This document shows positions 39,936 through 47,956 of a stretch of DNA of 64,000 bases, piece by piece. The translations under genes were made by a program, and so were the position numbers. The notes beneath the pieces are model-generated. The model did not search any database and had not been told where the DNA came from. It saw only the letters and a program-made list of their open reading frames with translations. Source of the DNA: Mycolicibacterium arabiense (lineage in GTDB: Bacteria; Actinomycetota; Actinomycetes; Mycobacteriales; Mycobacteriaceae); contig NZ_AP022593.1 of assembly GCF_010731815.2 (NCBI RefSeq), positions 4,278,001 to 4,342,000 of the forward strand, in the 5' to 3' direction. The stretch's first letter is position 1. Every line of letters begins with the position of its first letter.

Positions 39936-41008
39936 GCCTCGGCGAGCAGTGGCGCGCCGCCCGTCCGGCAGTGGCGGGAGTCCATCTCGACAGCGCAGCC
40001 TGTTCCCGGCAGACGCTGGCAGTCATCGAGGCGACCGCGCAGCACGCGCGGCATGAGGCCGAGGTCGGCGGGTACGTGGCGGCCGAGGCGGCAGCACCCG
40101 TGCTGAAGGCCGGGCGCACCGCGGTCGGTGCGCTCACTGGTTACGAGCCCGCCGACGTCGTGTTCACCACGGGCGCCGGGCACGCCCTGGATCTGCTCCT
40201 CGGCGACTGGCGTGGCGAGCGGACGCTGGCCTGCCTACCGGGGGAGTTCGGTCCGAATCTGCTGACCATGGCGCGTCACGGCTTCGAGGTGCGCCCCTTG
40301 CCCGTCGATTCGTCGGGTCGGCTCGATGCGGCGGCGGCGACGAAAGTGCTGGCTGCCGAGCCGCCCGGCCTGGTGCACCTGACCCCGCTGGGCAGTCACC
40401 GAGGCATCGTGCAGCCGGTGGCGGAGCTGGCGGCGGCCTGCCGCGCGGACGGCATCCCGCTGCTCGTCGACGCCGCGCAGGCGTTCGCACACGTGGACTG
40501 CCGCGACATGGGTGCCGACGCGGTGTACACGGCGTCGCGCAAGTGGGCCGCCGGTCCACGTGGCGTGGGGCTGTTGGCGACCCGGCCGGGGCTGCTGTCG
40601 GAGGAGCTGCTGGCCAGGATCGCGCACGCCGAGGCGAACGTCGCTGCCCACGTTGGACTTTCGCTGGCCTTGGGTGAGCACGTGGCGACCGGTCCGGAGC
40701 CGATCCGCACGCGCCTCGCCGAGGTGGGTGCGATGGCCAGGACGGCACTCGACGGCGTCGCCGGTTGGCGGGTGGTCGAACCAGTCGACGAGCCGAGCGC
40801 CATCACCACGCTGACCCCACCCGACGGCGTCGACGCGCAGGTGGTCCGGTCCCGCCTCATCGCCGAGTACCGGATCGTCACGACCTACGCCGGCGTCGAG
40901 CGGGCACCGCGGGAGATGACGGCCCCTGCCCTGCGGGTGTCGCCGCACGTCGACGTCACACCCGACGACTTCGAACTGCTCGCGCGGGCGCTGACCGAGC
41001 TGTCTTAG
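39932..41008 (+). CDS. egtE: Hercynylcysteine sulfoxide lyase EgtE (PLP-dependent)
   Basis: Cleaves hercynylcysteine sulfoxide to ergothioneine. The 358-residue aminotransferase class V protein has [19 protein letters not shown] (PLP-binding Asp and following His) and [15 protein letters not shown], with the lysine that forms the Schiff base. GTG at 39932 overlaps the egtD stop (GTGA). Last gene of the operon. Converges with the next gene, sharing four bases. Confidence 0.93.
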   Translation: MSLGEQWRAARPAVAGVHLDSAACSRQTLAVIEATAQHARHEAEVGGYVAAEAAAPVLKAGRTAVGALTGYEPADVVFTTGAGHALDLLLGDWRGERTLACLPGEFGPNLLTMARHGFEVRPLPVDSSGRLDAAAATKVLAAEPPGLVHLTPLGSHRGIVQPVAELAAACRADGIPLLVDAAQAFAHVDCRDMGADAVYTASRKWAAGPRGVGLLATRPGLLSEELLARIAHAEANVAAHVGLSLALGEHVATGPEPIRTRLAEVGAMARTALDGVAGWRVVEPVDEPSAITTLTPPDGVDAQVVRSRLIAEYRIVTTYAGVERAPREMTAPALRVSPHVDVTPDDFELLARALTELS

Positions 41009-41697
41009 CCGGGCTTGTGCGCGGTCAGTAGGAATGCGGGGAACTTCATGCGCCCCTTGTCATCTCGCGGATGCTCGGGTAGTGGAAGGTCCACGCCCGG
41101 AGGAGCGGTCATCACGTTGGCGTGGATGAACGCGGGCCGCACGTCGGCGATCGCCCAGTACTTGCCGACCGAGCCGCGCAGTTCTGCCTCGTCGACCTCG
41201 TTGGGCTTGGTCTCCCATTCGCCGGGGAAGGCGCCCCTGGCGAAGACCAGCACGTAGTACGTGGCGCCCGGCGCGGCCGCGCGCAGGATCGACTGCTGGT
41301 AGCCGTCGCGTCCCTCGACGGGCAGGGAGTGGAACAGCGTCGAGTCGATGATCGTCGTGAACCGGCCGTCGAAGCCGGTGAACTTGGTGATGTCGTCGGC
41401 GACGAACGTGGCGTTGGTCAGATTGCGTTCTGCCGCAGCCTGCTTCGCCGCTTCGATGGCGGTGGGGGACAGGTCGATGCCGACGACGGTGTGGCCGGCG
41501 GCCGCGAGCGCCAAGCTCAGTTCGGCGTGCCCGCATCCGGCGTCGAGGACCTCGCCGCGCACCTTGCCCTCGCGGATCAGAGCGGCCAGTTCGGGCTGCG
41601 GTTCGCCGATGTTCCACGGCGGCGGGCCGGGCATCTCGCCCTCGCCGCGGTATGCGCTGTCCCAGTCCAACACCTCGGGGTTCATGGAGTCGCTCAT
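41005..41697 (-). CDS. Class I SAM-dependent methyltransferase
   Basis: A 230-residue methyltransferase with [21 protein letters not shown] (SAM motif I region) and [15 protein letters not shown] (motif II acidic residue). [17 protein letters not shown] precedes, typical of thiol/halide-type methyltransferases of the TPMT-like group, though this is a weak resemblance. The ATG at 41697 has GGAGGCC upstream; a much longer frame above it has no support. Orthologue of Rv3699 by position. Substrate unknown. Confidence 0.8.
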   Translation of the reverse strand: MSDSMNPEVLDWDSAYRGEGEMPGPPPWNIGEPQPELAALIREGKVRGEVLDAGCGHAELSLALAAAGHTVVGIDLSPTAIEAAKQAAAERNLTNATFVADDITKFTGFDGRFTTIIDSTLFHSLPVEGRDGYQQSILRAAAPGATYYVLVFARGAFPGEWETKPNEVDEAELRGSVGKYWAIADVRPAFIHANVMTAPPGVDLPLPEHPRDDKGRMKFPAFLLTAHKPG

Positions 41698-41729
41698 GGC
41701 CTCCAAAGTACGCCCGCCTGGGCCCTGTC

Positions 41730-43220
41730 CTACGTAGGCCCGTCCCAGGTGTGCACGGGCTCGTTGGAGTGCATCCGCTCGCAGTGGAGCCGCAGCATCT
41801 CCGCCAGTGCCTGCGGCCGCGCCAGCCCGCGCTCCTGCAGCGCGCGCACGGTCTCGACCTGCCACACCGCGCCGTTGCGGCCCGCCTTGGCGCGGCCCTC
41901 GATGACGCCGAGGAAGCGCTCGCGCACCTCGGTCGCCACACCCCAGCGACGCAACCCCTCGTGTGCCATCGGTAGCAACTTCCGCAGCACCAGTTCGTCG
42001 GGCGTGACCTCGCCCGCGCCGGGCCAGTACAGCCTGGCGTCCATGCCGTACTGCGCGGCGGCGAGGAAGTTGTGTTCGGCCGCAGCGAAACTCAGCTTCG
42101 TCCAGATCGGGCGCTCCTCCTCCGACATCGCCCGCAGCACGCCGTAGTAGAACGCGGCGTTGGCCATCATGTCGATGACGGTCGGCCCAGCAGGCAGCAC
42201 CCGGTTCTCCACCCGCAGGTGCGGCTTGGCGGCGTCGCCCTCGCCGACGACGTCGTACACCGGCCGGTTCCACCGGTAGATGGTGCCGTTGTGCAGGCGC
42301 AGTTCGGCGAGCTTCGGCGTGCGGCCCGCGGCCAGTTCGGCGACCGGGTCCTCGTCGGAGATCTCGGGCAGCAGCGACGGGAAGTAGCGGACGTTCTCCT
42401 CGAACAGGTCGAAGATCGAGGTGATCCATCGTTCGCCGAACCAGACCCGCGGCCGCACGCCCTGGGTGCGCAGTTCGTCGGACCGGGTGTCGGTGGCCTG
42501 GGCGAACAGTTCGATCCGCGTCTCGGCCCACAGATGGTGGCCGAAGAAGAACGGGGAGTTGGCGCCCATCGCCAGCTGCGGGCCGGCCACGACCTGCGCG
42601 GCGTTCCAGTTCTGCGCGAAGTCGGCAGGCGACACCTGCAGGTGCAATTGCATGCTCGTACAGGCGGATTCGGGCGCGATGGTCGCCGTCTCCAGGCTGA
42701 GCCGCTCCGGGCCCGCGATGTCGATGATGATGTCCTCACCCCTGGCGGTGAAGATCGAGTCGTTGAGCGCCTGATACCGCGTCGACTCGCTCATCCAGTC
42801 ACCCGAGAGGTGCTCGGGCATGAGCGTGGGCAGGATGCCCACCATGACGATGTGCGCTCCGTTGTCGTCGGCCTTCGTCTCCGCGGCGTTCAGGCTCGCG
42901 CGGACCTCGTTCTCCAGCTCGAGGCCGGACCGCCCCGGCAGCGGGCGGGGAGGAACGTTGAATTCGATGTTGTACGCGCCCAATTCGGTCTGATACGCCG
43001 GATCGGCGATCGCGGCGAGGACGTCGGAGTTGGTCATCGCGGGCTGGTACTCCCCGTCGACGAGGTTGCATTCGATCTCCATGCCGGTCAGCGGCCGCTC
43101 GAACTCGAAGCTCGACTGTTGGAGCATGGTCTCGAACACGTCGAGGCACAGCTGGACCTTGCGCCGGTAGTCCCGGCGGTGCGCCCTGCTGAACGCTGTT
43201 CGGGTGACGTCTTCGCCCAT
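41730..43220 (-). CDS. Glutamate-cysteine ligase family protein (Rv3698-like)
   Basis: A 496-residue protein of the GCS2 superfamily. GMEIECNLVDGEYQPAMTNSD carries the metal-binding glutamates. ELGAYNIEFNVPPRPL and AGPQLAMGANSPFFFGHHLWAETRIELF are further family marks, as is the C-terminal LRVENRVLPAGPTVIDMMANAAF. It is distinct from EgtA and much longer. Possibly makes a different gamma-glutamyl compound; substrate unknown. The downstream gene starts 32 bp after and the upstream methyltransferase ends 9 bp before, so the three minus-strand genes form an operon. Confidence 0.8.
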   Translation of the reverse strand: MGEDVTRTAFSRAHRRDYRRKVQLCLDVFETMLQQSSFEFERPLTGMEIECNLVDGEYQPAMTNSDVLAAIADPAYQTELGAYNIEFNVPPRPLPGRSGLELENEVRASLNAAETKADDNGAHIVMVGILPTLMPEHLSGDWMSESTRYQALNDSIFTARGEDIIIDIAGPERLSLETATIAPESACTSMQLHLQVSPADFAQNWNAAQVVAGPQLAMGANSPFFFGHHLWAETRIELFAQATDTRSDELRTQGVRPRVWFGERWITSIFDLFEENVRYFPSLLPEISDEDPVAELAAGRTPKLAELRLHNGTIYRWNRPVYDVVGEGDAAKPHLRVENRVLPAGPTVIDMMANAAFYYGVLRAMSEEERPIWTKLSFAAAEHNFLAAAQYGMDARLYWPGAGEVTPDELVLRKLLPMAHEGLRRWGVATEVRERFLGVIEGRAKAGRNGAVWQVETVRALQERGLARPQALAEMLRLHCERMHSNEPVHTWDGPT

Positions 43221-43229
43221 CAGGTGAGC

Positions 43230-43994
43230 CTAGCGGCGAGTCGCGACGACCACCTGAGGACTGATCAGCCCGCCACGCAGTTCCACGTCGGCCCCTGCGT
43301 GGTCGGCCAGCGCCCGCAGCGCCGAGGGACTGTAGGTGCGCAGGGAGCTGATCACCCCGTCGTGCACGAACGGCACGAACGGCGCCAAGGGCAGCATCGT
43401 CGCAAGTCGCAGCAGGTGCAGCGGGGCGGGCGGTCGCGGCAGGTCGATGATCAGCAGCTTGTCGGCCACCCTGGTGCCCTCGCCGATCGCCGCGGCCGCC
43501 GCCGTCGGCGAAAGGTGGTGAAACGACAGCGCGAACACCGCCAGGTCGTAGTGGCGGTCGGGCGCGTCGATCGCCGTGGCGTCCATCTCGCGCACGGTCA
43601 CGCGCGGGTCCTCGGCCAGCGGGCCCGCGGCGATCGCGGCGACGGAGTCGGGTTCCACGTCGGTCACGGTGAGCTGGGCGGTGGGGTGCATCTCGAGCAG
43701 CTTCGCCGACAACCCGCCGTGGCCCGCGCCCAGTTCGACGATGCGGGGGTCGGGTACCTCGGCCACTTCGTCGAGCGCGATGGCCGCGAACCGCTCGTGG
43801 TTGCCGAACCACTCCCCGGTGAGTTCCAGGGCACGCACCACGCTGCGCTTGACGGCGGGATCGACGTCGTCTCGATCCAGGTACTCCTGCCTACCGGTCT
43901 GCAGCACCCGGTCCAGGCACGACGCCTTCGGGCCGCCGCGCGGCATGCGGGCGATGTCCTTGATGCCGACTGTGCGCGAGGTCATGTAGTCCAT
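43230..43994 (-). CDS. Class I SAM-dependent methyltransferase
   Basis: A 254-residue methyltransferase with an N-terminal helical region and then PRIVELGAGHGGLSAKLLEM (SAM motif I) and LTVTDVEPDSVAAI (motif II). YDLAVFALSFHHLSP (motif IV) and the hydrophobic stretch PLHLLRLATMLPLAPFVPF come later. Substrate unknown. ATG at 43994 preferred (GGGG upstream), with an in-frame ATG at 43985. It diverges from glpK with only 28 bp between the start codons, so the promoters must overlap. Confidence 0.78.
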   Translation of the reverse strand: MDYMTSRTVGIKDIARMPRGGPKASCLDRVLQTGRQEYLDRDDVDPAVKRSVVRALELTGEWFGNHERFAAIALDEVAEVPDPRIVELGAGHGGLSAKLLEMHPTAQLTVTDVEPDSVAAIAAGPLAEDPRVTVREMDATAIDAPDRHYDLAVFALSFHHLSPTAAAAAIGEGTRVADKLLIIDLPRPPAPLHLLRLATMLPLAPFVPFVHDGVISSLRTYSPSALRALADHAGADVELRGGLISPQVVVATRR

Positions 43995-44022
43995 GATGGA
44001 CCCCTAGCCAGAAGGAGCGCGC

Positions 44023-45540
44023 GTGCCCGATTTCATTGCGGCCATCGACCAGGGCACCACCAGCACCCGGTGCATGATCTTCGACCACGACGGCGCCGAG
44101 GTGGGCCGTCATCAGCTCGAGCACGACCAGATCCTGCCGCAGGCCGGCTGGGTGGAACACAATCCCGTCGAGATCTGGGAACGCACCGCGTCGGTCATCA
44201 TGTCGGCGCTGAACAAGACCAAGCTGACGTCGGATGACCTCGGGGCGCTGGGCATCACCAACCAGCGTGAGACGGCGCTGGTGTGGAACCGGCGCACCGG
44301 CCGTCCCTACTACAACGCGATCGTGTGGCAGGACACCCGCACCGACCGCATCGCGTCGGCGCTGACTCGCGACGGGCGCGGCGACGTCATCCGCGACAAG
44401 GCCGGGCTGCCACCGGCGACGTACTTCTCCGCGGGCAAGGTGCAGTGGATCCTCGACAACGTCGACGGCGTGCGCGCCGACGCCGAGAAGGGTGACGCGC
44501 TGTTCGGTACAGCCGACAGCTGGGTGCTGTGGAACCTCACCGGCGGGCCGCGCGGCGGTGTCCACGTCACCGACGTCACCAACGCCAGCCGCACGATGCT
44601 GATGGATCTCGAGACGTTGGACTGGGACGACGAACTGTTGTCGTTCTTCGACATCCCGCGCCGGATGCTGCCGGAGATCAAGGCGTCGTCGTGCCCGGAG
44701 TCCTACGGCACCACGCTCGCCGACGGTCCGCTCGGCGGAGAGGTGGCGCTCACCGGCATCCTGGGCGACCAGCAGGCGGCGATGGTGGGGCAGGTGTGCC
44801 TGAGTGCGGGCGAGGCGAAGAACACCTACGGCACCGGAAACTTCCTGCTGCTCAACACCGGCGAGAAGATCGTTCGGTCGCGCAACGGTCTGCTCACCAC
44901 GGTCTGCTACCAGTTCGGCGACGCGAAACCCGTTTATGCCCTGGAGGGTTCGATCGCCGTGACGGGCTCGGCCGTGCAGTGGCTGCGCGATCAGCTCGGC
45001 ATCATCAGCGGTGCGGCGCAGAGCGAGTCGCTGGCGCGTCAGGTCGACGACAACGGCGGCGTGTACTTCGTGCCCGCGTTCTCCGGCCTGTTCGCGCCGT
45101 ACTGGCGGTCGGACGCGCGCGGCGCCATCGTCGGGCTGTCGCGGTTCAACACCAACGCCCACGTGGCGCGCGCGACGCTCGAGGCGATCTGCTACCAGAG
45201 CCGCGACGTCGTCGACGCGATGGAGGCCGACTCCGGCGTGCACCTCGAGGTGCTCAAGGTCGACGGCGGCATCACCGCCAACGACCTGTGCATGCAGATC
45301 CAGGCCGACGTGCTGGGCGTCGACGTGGTCAAGCCCGTCGTGGCCGAGACCACTGCCCTGGGTGCGGCGTACGCCGCCGGTCTGGCCGTCGGGTTCTGGT
45401 CTGGCCCCGACGATTTGCGCGCCAACTGGCAGGAGGACAAGCGCTGGACGCCGTCGTGGAGCGACGACCAGCGTGCCGCCGGCTACGCGGGATGGCAGAA
45501 GGCCGTCACGCGCACGCTGGACTGGGTCGACGTCGAGTGA
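44023..45540 (+). CDS. glpK: Glycerol kinase
   Basis: ATP-dependent phosphorylation of glycerol to sn-glycerol-3-phosphate. The 505-residue FGGY kinase has [18 protein letters not shown] at the N-terminus, [19 protein letters not shown], and the C-terminal FGGY signature [35 protein letters not shown] contains the catalytic Asp. GTG at 44023 follows AGAAGGAG. No glpF or glpD is adjacent. The stop codon forms the first bases of a 51-bp palindrome. Confidence 0.95.
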   Translation: MPDFIAAIDQGTTSTRCMIFDHDGAEVGRHQLEHDQILPQAGWVEHNPVEIWERTASVIMSALNKTKLTSDDLGALGITNQRETALVWNRRTGRPYYNAIVWQDTRTDRIASALTRDGRGDVIRDKAGLPPATYFSAGKVQWILDNVDGVRADAEKGDALFGTADSWVLWNLTGGPRGGVHVTDVTNASRTMLMDLETLDWDDELLSFFDIPRRMLPEIKASSCPESYGTTLADGPLGGEVALTGILGDQQAAMVGQVCLSAGEAKNTYGTGNFLLLNTGEKIVRSRNGLLTTVCYQFGDAKPVYALEGSIAVTGSAVQWLRDQLGIISGAAQSESLARQVDDNGGVYFVPAFSGLFAPYWRSDARGAIVGLSRFNTNAHVARATLEAICYQSRDVVDAMEADSGVHLEVLKVDGGITANDLCMQIQADVLGVDVVKPVVAETTALGAAYAAGLAVGFWSGPDDLRANWQEDKRWTPSWSDDQRAAGYAGWQKAVTRTLDWVDVE

Positions 45541-45589
45541 TTCGTGCACGCTCCGTTGCGCCAGGCGCGCCCGAGCGTGCACGAATCGC
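45539..45589. repeat. 51-bp palindromic element (GATTCGTGCACG family)
   Basis: Twelve-bp arms GATTCGTGCACG / CGTGCACGAATC, overlapping the last bases of glpK and abutting the aldo/keto reductase stop (45590-45592). It matches the element at 23726-23776 over both arms and much of the loop, about nine differences in 51 by hand. Confidence 0.8.
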
Positions 45590-46447
45590 CTAGGGCGCGA
45601 AGTCCTCGGGCAGTTCGATGTCGGCGACCGCGAGGTTCTCCTCGAGGTGCGCCACCGACGACGTGCCGGGGATGAGCAGCACGTTAGGCGCGACCGACAG
45701 GGTCCACGCCAGGGCGATCTGGGCGGGGGTGCGGCCGAGGTCCGCGGCGGCCTTCTTGACCGCGGGGTTGCCGAGCACCGGGTTGTCGGCGTTGAAGCCG
45801 GACCCCAGTGGGAAGAACGGCACGAACGAGATGCCGTGCTCGGTGGTGAGGTCGAGCACCGGCTGCGAGCTGCGGTCAACGAGGTTGTAGGCGTTCTGCA
45901 CCGTCACGATTTCGGTGCGGTCCAACGCGATTCGCAGGTGGTCGACCGAGACGCTGCTGAGGCCGATGCCCCCGATGAGCCCTTCGTCGCGGGCGGCGAT
46001 CATCGCGGTGAGCTGCCGGTCGAACAGGTCGCGGTCGACGGGTCCGACCGCGTTCGGGTCACCGGAGTGGATGCGGAGGTTCACAGCGGCGAGCTTGTCC
46101 ACTCCGAGTTCGCGGAGGTTGTGCTCGATGTCGGCGCGCAGATCGTCGGGCTCCTGAGCCGACGTCCAGTTGCCCTCGTCATCGCGTCGGGCGCCCACCT
46201 TCGAGACCAGCGCGAGGTTCTCGGGATAGGGGTAGAGCGCCTCGCGGATGAGTTGATTGGCCACGTCGGGGCCGTAGAACTGCGCGGTGTCGATGTGGTC
46301 GACGCCCAGTTCGACGGCGCGCTTCAGGACGGCGATCGCCTGATCGTGGTCACGGGGCGGGCCGAAGACGCCGGGCCCCGGCAGCTGCATGGCGCCGAAG
46401 CCGACGCGGTGAACGGTGAACGAGCCCAGCGGGAAGGTGGTCTGCAC
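45590..46447 (-). CDS. Aldo/keto reductase
   Basis: NADPH-dependent oxidoreductase with a TIM-barrel fold, 285 residues. The catalytic set is visible: Asp and Tyr in HIDTAQFYGPD, Lys in LALVSKVGARRD, and a His in AVNLRIHSG. The C-terminal cofactor loop reads VLLIPGTSSVAHLEENLAVADIEL. The closest type is the pyridoxal/oxidoreductase branch that lacks long substrate loops; substrate unknown. GTG start at 46447. Converges on glpK, with only the palindrome between them. Confidence 0.87.
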   Translation of the reverse strand: MQTTFPLGSFTVHRVGFGAMQLPGPGVFGPPRDHDQAIAVLKRAVELGVDHIDTAQFYGPDVANQLIREALYPYPENLALVSKVGARRDDEGNWTSAQEPDDLRADIEHNLRELGVDKLAAVNLRIHSGDPNAVGPVDRDLFDRQLTAMIAARDEGLIGGIGLSSVSVDHLRIALDRTEIVTVQNAYNLVDRSSQPVLDLTTEHGISFVPFFPLGSGFNADNPVLGNPAVKKAAADLGRTPAQIALAWTLSVAPNVLLIPGTSSVAHLEENLAVADIELPEDFAP

Positions 46448-46492
46448 AATCAGTTCCTACGCCCTTCCCGCTGGACCTATTCCGCTTTGGTG

Positions 46493-46545
46493 GTGATTCG
46501 TGGAGTATCACCCGCGGTGAGCGCAGGAAATGCTCCACGAATCAC
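46493..46545. repeat. 53-bp palindrome between PadR gene and aldo/keto reductase
   Basis: Perfect 13-bp arms GTGATTCGTGGAG / CTCCACGAATCAC with a 27-base loop. It shares GATTCGTG / CACGAATC with the 23.7-kb and 45.5-kb elements but differs in the loop. Ends 4 bp from the PadR stop codon. Confidence 0.7.
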
Positions 46546-46549
46546 GCGA

Positions 46550-47263
46550 TTACTCCGTCTCGCCGAGGATCTGGTAGATCTCTCGGCGGGCGTTGTTGAC
46601 GATGTCGACGACGCGTTGCTGCTGGTCGGGCGATGCGGCGTGGGCGGACTGGGCGACGGCGCCCATCAGCTGGCCGACCGCACTGCGGAGGTTGACGGCG
46701 CCGGGGTCGGCGTCCTGGGTGATTGCGTCCCACGGGGCGGTCTCGATCTTCTCCGCGGTGGCCCGGCCGTCGTCGGTGAGTTCGAAGAGCTTCTTGCTGC
46801 CGTCGGACTCGGTCGAGACGATCAGGCCCTCGTCGACCAGCAGTTGCAGCGTGGGGTAGACCGAGCCGGGGCTGGGCTTCCACAGCTGCTGGCTGCGCTC
46901 GTTGATCTCCTGGATCATCTCGTAACCGTGCATCGGCCGCTCGACCAGCAGCGTCAGGATCGCCGCGCGGACGTCGCCGCGCCTACCGCGACCGCCGCCA
47001 CGCGGGCCGCCACGCCGACCGCCGCGTCCGCCGGGTCCGAACCCGAATCCGGGGCCGCCGGGGCCGAAGCCGCCGCCGAATCCGAAGCCGGGGCCGAAGC
47101 CCGGGCCGCCGGGGGTGAAGCCCTCGCCGCGGTGTTCGCGGACGTGGTCGCGGAAGTCGCGCCGGGCTTGGCGGCGGTGTTCGTGCAGGGCGCGCCTGTC
47201 GGTCGGACCGAAGCCGAAGGGTCGGCCGAAGGGGCCGTCTTGAGGTGTGAATGGGGTGTTCAT
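46550..47263 (-). CDS. PadR family regulator with Gly/Phe/Pro-rich N-terminal extension
   Basis: A 237-residue regulator. The winged-helix PadR domain is C-terminal (DVRAAILTLLVERPMHGYEM, then LWKPSPGSVYPTLQLLVDEG and LFELTDDG). Before it lies a ~95-residue N-terminal segment. First comes a charged part (ALHEHRRQARRDFRDHVREH), then a low-complexity Gly-Phe-Pro stretch (about 48-78) and a Gly/Arg stretch (79-95). PadR proteins with such N-terminal extensions occur in actinobacteria; the extension's role is unknown. ATG at 47263 has AAGGA upstream. A perfect inverted repeat in front suggests autoregulation. Confidence 0.85.
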   Translation of the reverse strand: MNTPFTPQDGPFGRPFGFGPTDRRALHEHRRQARRDFRDHVREHRGEGFTPGGPGFGPGFGFGGGFGPGGPGFGFGPGGRGGRRGGPRGGGRGRRGDVRAAILTLLVERPMHGYEMIQEINERSQQLWKPSPGSVYPTLQLLVDEGLIVSTESDGSKKLFELTDDGRATAEKIETAPWDAITQDADPGAVNLRSAVGQLMGAVAQSAHAASPDQQQRVVDIVNNARREIYQILGETE

Positions 47264-47303
47264 GGGGGGTGTCCTTTTCTGGGGCGGGAAACGCCGATCG
47301 CGC

Positions 47304-47330
47304 TTCCGATACGTTGACGATATATCGGAA
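47304..47330. promoter_or_regulatory. Inverted repeat upstream of the PadR gene (operator candidate)
   Basis: TTCCGATA-n11-TATCGGAA is a perfect 8-bp inverted repeat, 41-67 bp upstream of the PadR start. It contains a second palindrome, CGATATATCG. It is AT-rich in a GC-rich surrounding and a plausible autoregulatory site. Confidence 0.55.
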
Positions 47331-47359
47331 ACTATCGCGATGCAACGTCGGATTCCCGC

Positions 47360-47896
47360 TTAGCGGTCCCCGGCGGGCATACGAGCGTCCAGAGCGGTGA
47401 TCAACCAGCGCGCCCACTGCTCCTCCATCGCGGCGTCACGCAGGCCGAATTCCAGCGCTGCGCGCCCGTAGAAGTTCGCGTCGTCATCACTCCAGGGCAC
47501 CGAGTCGCGCAGCTGCTCGAGACGCTCGAGTTCGGCCGCGGCGTGCTCGGCGAAGGTCCTGACGTATCGACGGGCGGCTGCCGGCGAGAGTTCGCCGAGC
47601 AGGAAGACGCGAAGGAGATCGGGCCTGCGCAGCGGCGGGTCGTCGGAGGGATCGCCGATCCACCGCCGCAGCTCCGTGCGACCGGCGTTGGTGACGCGGT
47701 ACTCCTTGCGGCCGCGCGGGCCGATGTCGGCGACCTCGATGAGCCCAGCGTCGGCGAGCTTGTTCAACTCCCCGTAGAGCTGACTCTGGGTTGCGGGCCA
47801 CACGTTGGCCACCGACCGCTCGAAACGCTTCAGCAGGTCGTACCCGCTGCCAGGGTGCTGGGCGAGGAGGCCGAGGGCGGCGTAGCGAAGACTCAC
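47360..47896 (-). CDS. PadR family transcriptional regulator (second)
   Basis: A 178-residue regulator with the PadR winged helix at the N-terminus (MSLRYAALGLLAQHPGSGYD, then VWPATQSQLYGELNKLADAG and YRVTNAGRTELRRWI) and the C-terminal Vir_act_alpha_C helical dimer domain (AEHAAAELERLEQLRDSV). The GTG at 47896 (MSLRYAAL) gives the standard N-terminus; an ATG at 47920 lies within the inverted repeat. It follows the NCS1 permease on the same strand by 60 bp and may control it. Confidence 0.83.
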   Translation of the reverse strand: MSLRYAALGLLAQHPGSGYDLLKRFERSVANVWPATQSQLYGELNKLADAGLIEVADIGPRGRKEYRVTNAGRTELRRWIGDPSDDPPLRRPDLLRVFLLGELSPAAARRYVRTFAEHAAAELERLEQLRDSVPWSDDDANFYGRAALEFGLRDAAMEEQWARWLITALDARMPAGDR

Positions 47897-47910
47897 CCCG
47901 AAAAGCGTAC

Positions 47911-47942
47911 GGCCCGACATTCCAATCCTGGAATGTCGGGCC
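47911..47942. promoter_or_regulatory. Perfect 14-bp inverted repeat between permease and PadR gene
   Basis: GGCCCGACATTCCA-ATCC-TGGAATGTCGGGCC. On the minus strand it is followed by GTACGCTTTTC, so it could terminate the permease transcript. It also holds ACAT...ATGT half-sites, as in PadR operators, 14 bp upstream of the regulator start. Confidence 0.6.
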
Positions 47943-47956
47943 GCACGCGTGTCGGG

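Noticed and set aside
41698-42531. Upstream extension of the methyltransferase frame ending at 41005
   Set aside because: The extension is antisense-in-register to the GCS2 gene on the same strand, has random-looking composition, and a good ribosome-binding site marks the ATG at 41697.
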